From Bacillota bacterium (lineage in GTDB: Bacteria > Bacillota > Clostridia > Christensenellales > Pumilibacteraceae): 5,093 bases of DNA. Below the pieces are notes generated by a model. It saw nothing but the letters and a program-made list of their open reading frames with translations, ran no database searches and was not told where the DNA came from. The stretch's first letter is position 1, and each line of letters opens with the position of its first letter. The DNA is taken from NCBI GenBank assembly GCA_009780875.1, contig WQZE01000099.1, positions 1-5,093 on the forward strand, in the 5' to 3' direction. Shown piece by piece: positions 1-5,093 of this stretch. A program made the position numbers and the translations under genes.

Positions 1-51
1 ACACAAAACCAACTCCCTGCCACAATGACAGCGGGTTGGGGGTCCCTTCTA

Positions 52-90
52 CAAAAAAACAACACCCCATCACGAGGTGTTGTTTTTATT
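52..90 (-). terminator. Intrinsic terminator of the surface-protein gene
   Basis: A 12-bp perfect stem pairs positions 55-66 with 76-87 around a 9-nt loop (67-75). The core is AACAACACC against GGTGTTGTT. Read on the minus strand, the GC-containing part of the stem is followed by seven T residues (53-59), the classic Rho-independent layout. It lies about 110 nt after the TAG stop of the large minus-strand gene, so it should end that transcript. On the plus strand the same stem is followed by TTTTTATTTT, so it could also stop transcripts entering from the left and act in both directions. Confidence 0.88.
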
Positions 91-198
91 TTCCCTTGGA
101 CTCAATGAGCCGTTGGGGATTTGTTATTTATTGCCCCGCCTTGGGGGTTTTTTGTTGGCTGGTCTACTTACCTCGTGGGAGATTTTGTTGGTTGTCTC

Positions 199-3100
199 CT
201 ACCTGCCTTGGGGGGGTCTTGGACCACCTTGGGGAGGCATACCGGGTCTTTGTCCGGGTTGACCAGGTCTCATTTGACCAGGCATACCGGGTCTTTGCCC
301 TGGCTGACCGGGGGCCGGTCTAAACTGTGTTTGTCCGGGTTGACCGGGGCGTTGACCGGGTTGTACCACTTGCGTTTGCGGTGCCATTTGGGTTTGAGGG
401 TAGACACCTCGGCCTTGTGTCAATTGTGGATTGACCACTTGCGTTGTGCCATAGCCGCCGGCTTGCGGTGGTTGTTTGCCATACCCCACAGGTCTTGCCA
501 TCGCTGGGCGTACATCCCCTTGACGGGCCGTCGCTGTCATTGTCTTTTTGCCCTTGCCACCTTTTTTGATGATGAAGAAGAACACCAAGAATATCACCAA
601 CGCCACGCCCAACGCACTCCCTATAAATATCCAAGGATTGTTCAGTTTGTCATTCACTTTGTCAGACAAACTGGTCACATGGATTTTGAGTTCCACCTCA
701 ATAGGGTCATAGTGCAAGTCGTTGTTGTCTTGCGTATACATTGCTTTGGCTACACCAATACGGTCGCCGTTTTGTCCGCCCCTAAATGCCTCGTCCATCT
801 TCAAGTCTGGATTGACCCACACATAACCTTGCGGTAGTGCCACACTGCTGAGCAGGCTGTTCAAATCACCTTCCAATCTTGGCAAGTTCGCCTCTGGCTC
901 ACTCAGCCTTTTGTTGATGGTCAATTTTGCTCCAAAAATATAGTCAGACAAATTGACAGGGTCTGTATTGTACGCCATTTGTAGCGTTATCTCTGCTGGA
1001 TACCTCACCTCATTGTTTGACAGCCCGTTCTCCGCATACCACCTGATCAAAAAGTCATCATCCAACATTGTTCCGTCTGCCACGCCCACCAATCTATACT
1101 CCGCTCCAAAATCCAAACTGTCCGTTAGGTCATTCCAAGTCGCCACAAACGAGGGCTCTTGCTCAGGGGCACTTTGTTGCCCTGCTGCCACACGGATTTG
1201 CAATTGGGTCTCATAGTCTTTGTACACTGCTTGGTCGGGATTGTAGATGGCGTCCACGGGGTGTGTTCCCACTTCGTCAAACGCTATGTTCTCCGCAAAA
1301 CTCCATCCAATTGGCAACCGTATGTCCTCGGTTGTTTGCCCCACCGCTGCTGACAAATCTTGCGGTACATCGTTCGGTTTTTGTGGGTCTCTTTTGTCTA
1401 CGCTTATCGTTGCTTCCAACCTATAATCATACAAGTGTGCCTTGTCTGTGTTGTACAACACGGACACCGTGATCTCACCACCTTGCCCCAACACAAAATT
1501 GGGGTCCTCAAAACTAAACTTGTTGTTTGGCAACTGTCCGTTGAGTTCAGACAACTTTTGCCCTATCTTGGCACTCAATACATCAATGGTCTCACTGGGT
1601 GCCTCTTGCTGTGCTTTGTCTACCTTGACAGGGATTGCCACCGCCGTATTGTCGTTGTAGTTGGTTGGGTCGTCATTGAACACGCCCGAAATGTTCCGTG
1701 GCGTCAAACTTGTCACGCCATCGGCGTCCGTCGTACTGTCGCTCAGCACATCAAAGGTCTTGTCTGGCTCCGCAAACGCCCACTCTTTGGGCAACTTGCT
1801 GCTCAAATCCCCTATCTTTTGCCCCCACACCGCTTGCAATTTGAGGTCTGCAATGATGCTCTTTTGGTCATCACTCGGTTGCTTGGGGTCACCCTTGCCC
1901 ACCGTCACATTGATTTTAGTGGTCCAGTCGCTCAAATTGGATGGGTCCGTGTTGTACGCTAGCGTCACCTCCACATCGCCCACTTTGTCAAAAACCACAC
2001 CGTCCAATATCTTGTAGTACTGTGGCACGCTCACATCCGCCGTGCTCTTGCCAACCTTCCCACTCAAACTCGTCGGTGGGTTGCTGGGGGCCGTCTGTTG
2101 CCCTGCTGACACCTTGACCGTGATGGGTGTCACATAGTCTTCGTATTGGTTGCTGTCTGGATTGTATACGGCACTGATATCGACCGTACCCACTGCGTCA
2201 AACGAGGTGTTGTCCGCAGCCAAAATACGCCACTTGGCATCCGTGATTTGCCCCTTGATGTCCCCGACCGTTTGACCCACCTTGGCCGTCAAGGCTGGGA
2301 TACTTGGCGGCGTCACCGGCAACCCTTTGCTGATGGTAATACTAAACTCACTGCTCGTCGCCGTGCCAAAACTGTTCTCCGCTTGCAGCGTAAACTTGTA
2401 TGTCCCCGCTTTGGTCGGTGTCCCGTCCAGCCTTGTCACATACCCAACGGCCGTACCGTTGTTGATTTTTATCCCATCAGGCAACGCTCCGCTCTTCAAG
2501 GTCACATTCACATCTTGCGTGTTCACCGGTATGAGCCAATCCAACTCCCCTTGCTTCTCTCCCACGACCGTCCCTACCGTCGTGCTCCAATTCGGTATTG
2601 TCCCAAAACTTGGCGCGGTGGGGGTCTGTACCGTACTGTTTTTTATTTCATATCTATCGTATTGTTTGTTCTCTCCATTGATTTGCGTTGCTTTGGACGC
2701 CCAGGTAAGGATGGCATCATTTTTGAGATACAAGCAAGGAACCATAGCCGCCGTGTCCTTTGCACGACTCCACGCCAACCGACCCGCAGCATCCAAGGTC
2801 ACAACGCTTGTACCTGCATAGTGATAACGATTTATCCCAATATACGATGCGGGCAAACTTGTCCAAGCACTCACCGGGTTCTTGTCCCAACCGAGCGTCT
2901 GCATATACGGTCCACCATTGAAATTGCGGAGTGCTTGCACATCTTGACTCAACAAAACATTGATGGGGGCCAAAAATACCGTATCATCTGCCTCATAGTA
3001 CGGATTGTTGTCATATATCAAATTGACATTGCCTGCCCAATCAATATTGCTATTGCTCCGCACATCGGCATAGACCCAATTGACCGTATTGCCATCGGCA

Positions 3101-3879
3101 TCCTTGCCAGGATAGACGGTCTTTTTGCCACTAAACTCCTCCGCAGAGGTGAACCCTGCACTACTTGTGTTGCTACCAATCCAAGAACCATCTGCATTTC
3201 TGCCAAACACTGCATAGTCTATATAGGTACTTGAAGCATTGCGACTCAAAATAACTTTGTCAGAATTTCCGCTATCATCCGTACTGCCATCCACACGCCA
3301 CGCCAACTCTGACCAAGTCAACGGTTGCTTTACCTTTGGATTCTTGATGACAGACGCATCCCGATTGGCATCTGGATTGCTCCCAACCCAAACACCGTAT
3401 GCATCATTCAAAGTCTTGCGTATGTTGGACTGCTCCCAATAGTTGGTGCCGTTTTCTGGACGACCATCATCTGGAGTCGCATTGGTGCGGTGTGCCATCC
3501 ATTGATTGATAAATGGCTTGCCGTAATTATCTTTGACCTCATTGGTGACACCCGTGTTGCTAAACGCACTCATATCAGCAGCCGGATCCGACGAATTATC
3601 TACGGGGACCGCAAATTCAGAACGCACCATCACACCCTGTGCGTCCTTTGCAATCACCCTAAACGACTGATTTTTGCGATACGGCATCAAATTGTTGACA
3701 TAATCCCCAACTTGCAAATCTTTTGCATATCTGCGTGACACAAATCTGCCTTGCACGCCGCCAAAGGCACTTGCCGCACTCACATCTGCCACGCCTGGCG
3801 TGGCAAAACTTGCCACCAATCCCACCAATAGGAAAAGGAGCAAAAGCATCCTACCAAAACTTCTTTTTGTTTTTTCCAT
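199..3879 (-). CDS. Secreted, membrane-anchored surface protein with DUF6273-like head, Ig-like repeats and Pro/Gly/Gln-rich cytoplasmic tail
   Basis: The chosen ATG at 3877-3879 gives about 1226 residues. It places MEKTKRSFGR before a long Leu-rich core, an ideal signal peptide with likely cleavage near residues 32-36 (GVA or VSA). A GGTGGG ribosome-binding-like stretch sits 5 nt upstream. Longer in-frame starts (ATG 3913-3915, TTG 3919-3921) add 12-14 residues ahead of the signal peptide and lack a Shine-Dalgarno. Order from this ATG: residues 41-392 resemble DUF6273 (WEQSNIRKTLN, DKVILSRN, closing VPCLYLKNDAIL); 421-518 is He_PIG-like (LPDGIKI, GTPTKAGTYKFTLQAENS); about 522-1069 holds seven Ig-like repeats; 1082-1104 is one transmembrane helix followed by KKGGKGKK; 1105-1226 is a Pro/Gly/Gln/Arg-rich tail. 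There is no LPXTG sorting signal and only one cysteine. The topology implies the N-terminal bulk is outside the cell and the tail inside. An adhesin or cell-surface stalk role is inferred from architecture; no enzymatic motif is visible. Confidence 0.9.
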   Translation of the reverse strand: MEKTKRSFGRMLLLLFLLVGLVASFATPGVADVSAASAFGGVQGRFVSRRYAKDLQVGDYVNNLMPYRKNQSFRVIAKDAQGVMVRSEFAVPVDNSSDPAADMSAFSNTGVTNEVKDNYGKPFINQWMAHRTNATPDDGRPENGTNYWEQSNIRKTLNDAYGVWVGSNPDANRDASVIKNPKVKQPLTWSELAWRVDGSTDDSGNSDKVILSRNASSTYIDYAVFGRNADGSWIGSNTSSAGFTSAEEFSGKKTVYPGKDADGNTVNWVYADVRSNSNIDWAGNVNLIYDNNPYYEADDTVFLAPINVLLSQDVQALRNFNGGPYMQTLGWDKNPVSAWTSLPASYIGINRYHYAGTSVVTLDAAGRLAWSRAKDTAAMVPCLYLKNDAILTWASKATQINGENKQYDRYEIKNSTVQTPTAPSFGTIPNWSTTVGTVVGEKQGELDWLIPVNTQDVNVTLKSGALPDGIKINNGTAVGYVTRLDGTPTKAGTYKFTLQAENSFGTATSSEFSITISKGLPVTPPSIPALTAKVGQTVGDIKGQITDAKWRILAADNTSFDAVGTVDISAVYNPDSNQYEDYVTPITVKVSAGQQTAPSNPPTSLSGKVGKSTADVSVPQYYKILDGVVFDKVGDVEVTLAYNTDPSNLSDWTTKINVTVGKGDPKQPSDDQKSIIADLKLQAVWGQKIGDLSSKLPKEWAFAEPDKTFDVLSDSTTDADGVTSLTPRNISGVFNDDPTNYNDNTAVAIPVKVDKAQQEAPSETIDVLSAKIGQKLSELNGQLPNNKFSFEDPNFVLGQGGEITVSVLYNTDKAHLYDYRLEATISVDKRDPQKPNDVPQDLSAAVGQTTEDIRLPIGWSFAENIAFDEVGTHPVDAIYNPDQAVYKDYETQLQIRVAAGQQSAPEQEPSFVATWNDLTDSLDFGAEYRLVGVADGTMLDDDFLIRWYAENGLSNNEVRYPAEITLQMAYNTDPVNLSDYIFGAKLTINKRLSEPEANLPRLEGDLNSLLSSVALPQGYVWVNPDLKMDEAFRGGQNGDRIGVAKAMYTQDNNDLHYDPIEVELKIHVTSLSDKVNDKLNNPWIFIGSALGVALVIFLVFFFIIKKGGKGKKTMTATARQGDVRPAMARPVGYGKQPPQAGGYGTTQVVNPQLTQGRGVYPQTQMAPQTQVVQPGQRPGQPGQTQFRPAPGQPGQRPGMPGQMRPGQPGQRPGMPPQGGPRPPQGR
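202..567 (-). other. Low-complexity Pro/Gly/Gln/Arg tail of the surface protein, with 45-bp coding repeats
   Basis: This is the segment after the transmembrane helix, about 122 residues. It starts with a basic KKGGKGKK patch and becomes dominated by Gly, Pro, Gln and Arg, with repeated GQRPGMP, RPGQPGQ and GQPGQ motifs. At DNA level the 17-mer at 236-252 recurs exactly at 281-297. The 45-bp period equals 15 codons, so the repeat is frame-neutral. By the positive-inside rule it is cytoplasmic. It has no recognisable fold and is likely disordered. Its function is unknown; binding to nucleic acid, acidic partners or a cytoplasmic scaffold are possibilities only. Confidence 0.75.
568..636 (-). 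other. Transmembrane anchor segment of the surface protein
   Basis: About 23 residues from PWIFIGSALG to VFFFIIKK (residues 1082-1104 from the chosen ATG) are strongly hydrophobic. They are followed at once by a Lys-rich stop-transfer patch. With the N-terminal signal peptide this predicts a type I single-pass protein with the C-terminus inside. It replaces the sortase signal that many Gram-positive surface proteins carry. Confidence 0.85.
673..2316 (-). repeat. Seven tandem Ig-like domain repeats in the surface protein
   Basis: Seven diverged protein repeats of roughly 65-90 residues share a layout: a G(Q/K)xxxD/L segment, an often aromatic W/Y/F strand (for example GWSFAENIAF), a GxVxVxxxY strand, a YN(P/T)D turn, and a closing xIxVxV strand with a Pro-containing linker. 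The YNxD-type turn falls near residues 572, 642, 734, 809, 879, 970 and 1048 from the chosen ATG. The pattern resembles Ig-like repeats common in surface proteins of Bacillota. The units have diverged at DNA level, with only short matches such as the GTA-CAA-CAC region. A rigid stalk role is inferred from the architecture. Confidence 0.75.
2326..2619 (-). other. He_PIG-type putative Ig-like domain within the surface protein
   Basis: Residues about 421-518 contain the hallmark series of the He_PIG family (PF05345): an opening PSFGTIPNWSTTVG, then GALPDGIKI, then LDGTPTKAGTYKFTLQAEN, and a closing SEFSITISKG. It links the N-terminal head to the seven-repeat stalk. It is one copy and differs from the downstream repeats. 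Confidence 0.7.
2704..3759 (-). other. DUF6273-like N-terminal region of the surface protein
   Basis: About 350 residues follow the signal peptide. Landmarks recalled from DUF6273 proteins are an opening GDYV plus a short strand run (SFRVIAKDAQGVMVRS), a central WEQSNIRKTLN helix, a DKVILSRN segment and a terminal VPCLYLK motif matching the usual V(R)PALYLK end. The function of DUF6273 is not established to my knowledge. The match is from motif memory; a profile search (Pfam PF19789) should confirm or reject it. The region is rich in Asn, Asp, Trp and Tyr, compatible with an extracellular binding module. Confidence 0.5.
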
Positions 3880-3893
3880 CGTAACCCACCGCC

Positions 3894-3915
3894 ATTGGTA
3901 CCGTATTGGTACCAT
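3894..3915 (-). repeat. Two tandem 11-bp repeats in the leader of the surface-protein gene
   Basis: On the plus strand ATTGGTACCGT (3894-3904) is followed directly by ATTGGTACCAT (3905-3915), identical at 10 of 11 positions. Each copy is centred on the palindrome GGTACC. They lie between the predicted transcription start (about 3958) and the chosen ATG at 3879. One-turn spacing suits an operator for a dimeric regulator bound twice on one DNA face. Coincidence is possible because the array is short. Confidence 0.45.
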
Positions 3916-3964
3916 ATTCAACTAAATTTGTTCAATTTGAAATTATGAACAAAATATTAACAAT

Positions 3965-3993
3965 AGTATACTATATAATTTTGCAATTGTCAA
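3965..3993 (-). promoter_or_regulatory. Sigma-70-type promoter of the surface-protein gene
   Basis: On the minus strand TTGACA (3988-3993) and TATACT (3965-3970) are separated by exactly 17 bp. The -35 box is perfect and the -10 box matches TATAAT at five of six positions. Transcription should start near 3958, leaving a leader of about 78 nt before the ATG. The -10 box lies inside a perfect 12-bp palindrome, ATAGTATACTAT (3963-3974). The region is much more AT-rich than the flanking genes. The near-consensus boxes suggest strong housekeeping expression unless a repressor acts. Confidence 0.85.
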
Positions 3994-4020
3994 ACGATTT
4001 TTGCAAATTGTATTTGTCAA
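3981..4020 (-). repeat. Repeated TTGACAA / TTGCAA motif at and upstream of the promoter
   Basis: On the minus strand TTGACAA followed by TTGCAAAA occurs twice. One copy (about 3980-3993) supplies the -35 box. The other (about 4000-4020) lies one motif upstream and carries a roughly 7-bp insertion between the two halves. The upstream TTGACA (4015-4020) has no -10 box at 17 bp (it would read TCGTTT), so it is not a second promoter by itself. It could be a regulator site or an AT-rich upstream element. Confidence 0.35.
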
Positions 4021-4105
4021 ATTTTTCCAGTTTGTGACACTCACCCAAAAGTACACCCCCTATCTGCGGAACACACCTCAAACAAAAGCCATTGACCGTG
4101 TTTCG

Positions 4106-4125
4106 TAACCGTGTATAACCGTGTA
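4106..4125. repeat. 10-bp tandem duplication
   Basis: TAACCGTGTA occurs twice back to back (4106-4115, 4116-4125). A third partial copy of the core ACCGTGT is at 4095-4101. It lies between the Bax-inhibitor stop and the downstream promoter. No function can be assigned; a short slippage duplication is the simplest reading. Confidence 0.5.
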
Positions 4126-4150
4126 TGAATCACTCGTTGTCTCTGTATTT

Positions 4151-4191
4151 TGTAGGGGCGAATGGTGTTCGCCTGCCTTGTTTGCACAAGG
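4151..4191. repeat. Paired small hairpins after the Bax-inhibitor gene, one with a TGTAGGGGCG arm
   Basis: The first hairpin pairs GGCGAA (4157-4162) with TTCGCC (4168-4173) across a 5-nt loop. It is preceded by TGTAGGGG, a start I associate with short dispersed intergenic palindromes in Clostridia. The second pairs CCTTGT (4176-4181) with ACAAGG (4186-4191) across TTGC. Both fall within 50 nt of the TAA stop of the membrane-protein gene. Neither has a T-run on the minus strand, so neither is a standard intrinsic terminator, though together they may slow or protect the 3' end of that transcript. Confidence 0.4.
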
Positions 4192-4196
4192 ATGTC

Positions 4197-4943
4197 TTAT
4201 CTGCGACTGCGGCTTGCTATTTTTGCAAACAAACGCAAAAACTCCATATACAACCAAATGATTCCAATCACCAAGCCGTAGGCTGCACGCCATTCCAACT
4301 TTTTGTCAAGACCTTGTTTTACAATACTGTCAATTTGTGCAATGTCACAAAGCACAAAGAAACTAGCCAAAAACACCATCAAGACCGAAATACCAATGGA
4401 CAACAAAGAATCTCCAAAAAAGAGATTGTAGAGCCCAGGCACAAAAAAGGACAGCAACCCTACCACAAGCCCAATCAACATCACAGACACAAGTACGGTA
4501 ATAGCAATGGACTGGGCTCTTTGTGACACTTTGATGAGTCCCAAACCATACATAATAGAAATCGTAGCCACCACCATTGTAGTGGACAACAATGCCAATG
4601 GCACGACACCGCTATACAAGATATCCACGACATAACTTGTTGCGCCCATCACAAGCCCAATCAAAAGACAATAGATGGTTCCTGTGACCGGAATGGTGCT
4701 TGGAGCAAGGGCGGCTATCAAGCCAAAAACAAACGCCCCTATCAACGCTCCAATCAAAATCACATTCATATACTCTGGCACTCTTTGCAACAGCACAATG
4801 CTTGCCACCGCACTCAACACGGTCACAAAGCCCAAAAGCCCCGCCTTGATGGCAACCCCTTTGTAGGATGCCCTGTCCTCCACCTCACTAGATGCCTGCC
4901 TGGACAAATTGCCAATCACAGCATTGGAAGTCCTATAAACCAT
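4197..4943 (-). CDS. Bax inhibitor-1/YccA family membrane protein
   Basis: A 248-residue integral membrane protein with seven predicted helices, near residues 29-51, 60-79, 87-107, 111-134, 145-167, 178-199 and 218-240. Length and layout fit the bacterial Bax1-I (PF12811-type) branch. The C-terminal signature is clear: CDIAQID, a Lys/Gly loop, KKLEWRAAYGL, then WLYMEFLRLFAKI. By alignment from memory, D200 and D205 occupy the acidic positions of the family DFDAIE motif, and E217-W218 is the conserved EW. The related Bacillus YetJ is a pH-sensitive calcium leak channel using acidic residues; ion leak or membrane-stress function here is inferred from family. The ATG start is supported by an excellent ribosome binding site 8 nt upstream. 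The basic tail SRSRR ends at TAA. No promoter is evident between the gene and the 8-bp array upstream. It shares the strand of the surface-protein gene but is separated by 317 bp and a strong internal promoter, so co-function is not implied. Confidence 0.92.
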   Translation of the reverse strand: MVYRTSNAVIGNLSRQASSEVEDRASYKGVAIKAGLLGFVTVLSAVASIVLLQRVPEYMNVILIGALIGAFVFGLIAALAPSTIPVTGTIYCLLIGLVMGATSYVVDILYSGVVPLALLSTTMVVATISIMYGLGLIKVSQRAQSIAITVLVSVMLIGLVVGLLSFFVPGLYNLFFGDSLLSIGISVLMVFLASFFVLCDIAQIDSIVKQGLDKKLEWRAAYGLVIGIIWLYMEFLRLFAKIASRSRR

Positions 4944-4951
4944 AACACAAC

Positions 4952-4959
4952 CCTCCTTC
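4952..4959 (-). promoter_or_regulatory. Strong Shine-Dalgarno of the Bax-inhibitor gene
   Basis: The minus strand reads GAAGGAGG, then 8 nt (GTTGTGTT), then ATG. This near-perfect match to the 16S anti-Shine-Dalgarno fixes the start at 4943. It contrasts with the weak GGTGGG ahead of the surface-protein gene. Confidence 0.9.
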
Positions 4960-4979
4960 TGGGTATTTTGTTTGTATTG

Positions 4980-5093
4980 ACTTGTTTACTTGTTTACTTG
5001 TTTACTTGTTTACTTGTTTACTTGTTTACTTGTTTACTTGTTTACTTGTTTACTTGTTTACTTGTTTACTTGTTTACTTGTTTACTTGTTTAC
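4980..5093. repeat. Perfect 8-bp tandem repeat (CTTGTTTA)n at the window edge
   Basis: From 4981 to the last base the sequence is fourteen exact copies of CTTGTTTA plus one base, with no mismatch; the A at 4980 also fits the period. The array runs off the end of the window, so its true copy number is unknown. It ends 36 nt upstream of the start codon of the Bax-inhibitor gene and 20 nt from its Shine-Dalgarno. On the minus strand the unit is TAAACAAG. Uniform copies suggest recent expansion by slippage or an assembly artefact at a contig end. Confidence 0.95.

Noticed and set aside
9..39. A second hairpin left of the main terminator (CCAAC...GTTGG), followed on the minus strand by TTTTGTGT.
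   Set aside because: On the minus strand the stem is broken by an A-C and a G-G mismatch and the T-run is short. It is too weak to call as a tandem terminator.
2146..3234. Long plus-strand open frame of 362 codons, plus others antisense to the surface-protein gene (for example 121-837 and 1360-1962).
   Set aside because: They are antisense to a gene with clear domains, signal peptide and promoter. Their translations are Arg/His/Ile-rich without motifs and no ribosome binding sites are evident. They are shadows of the minus-strand reading frame.
202..3879. A sortase (LPXTG) anchor or collagen-like GXY domain in the surface protein.
   Set aside because: No LPXTG-like motif is present near the C-terminus, and the Pro/Gly tail lacks a continuous G-X-Y register and lies on the cytoplasmic side of the helix.
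3851..3895. A 14-codon minus-strand frame (MAVGYDGKNKKKFW) beginning in the leader and overlapping the surface-protein start out of frame.
   Set aside because: It has no Shine-Dalgarno and no conserved leader-peptide character; the overlap is most simply chance.
4078..4293. A 71-codon minus-strand frame and a 133-codon plus-strand frame across the 3' end of the Bax-inhibitor gene.
   Set aside because: Both overlap a clearly recognisable coding region in another frame, lack ribosome binding sites and show no family-like features.
4980..5093. The 8-bp array as a coding repeat: on the plus strand it has no stop in any frame and encodes LVYLFTCL over and over.
   Set aside because: Any stop-free 8-mer repeat behaves this way. 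There is no start codon or ribosome binding site leading into it, and the minus strand has TAA in every frame.
4980..5093. The array as a CRISPR, iteron origin or telomere-like end.
   Set aside because: There are no spacers, the unit is far shorter than usual plasmid iterons, no replication gene or DnaA box is nearby, and nothing suggests a linear replicon end.

Overview
The window looks bacterial and probably comes from a Gram-positive Bacillota/Clostridia-like genome. The support is a strong AAGGAGG-type ribosome binding site, a textbook TTGACA-N17-TATACT promoter, a T-tailed intrinsic terminator, and a single-pass surface protein with a DUF6273-like head and Ig-like repeats. That lineage is inferred from style; there is no marker gene. 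Both genes lie on the minus strand and stop with TAG and TAA, so the standard bacterial code fits. The window ends inside a perfect 8-bp tandem repeat, which suggests a contig edge.

Right to left, in the direction of transcription: positions 4980-5093 hold about 14 perfect copies of an 8-bp unit. Then comes a 248-residue, seven-helix Bax inhibitor-1/YccA-family membrane protein (4197-4943) with a very good ribosome binding site. The 317-bp gap that follows (3880-4196) contains two small hairpins, one with a TGTAGGGGCG-type arm, a 10-bp tandem duplication, a strong promoter with a repeated upstream motif, and two 11-bp direct repeats in the untranslated leader.

The rest is one large gene (199-3879). 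It encodes a secreted, membrane-anchored protein of about 1226 residues: signal peptide, a DUF6273-like N-terminal region, one He_PIG-type Ig-like domain, seven Ig-like repeats that alternate between two subtypes, one transmembrane helix, and a Pro/Gly/Gln/Arg-rich cytoplasmic tail. A bidirectional-looking hairpin terminator at about 52-90 ends the transcript. Positions 1-51 show no gene.

The two genes do not look like a shared pathway. The surface-protein gene has its own strong promoter and its own terminator, so it is probably transcribed alone. The most unusual items are the higher-order A/B organisation of the Ig-like repeats, the low-complexity cytoplasmic tail on an adhesin-like protein, and the 8-bp array directly upstream of the Bax-inhibitor gene. 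I see no convincing sign of a defence system, mobile element, CRISPR array or RNA gene.
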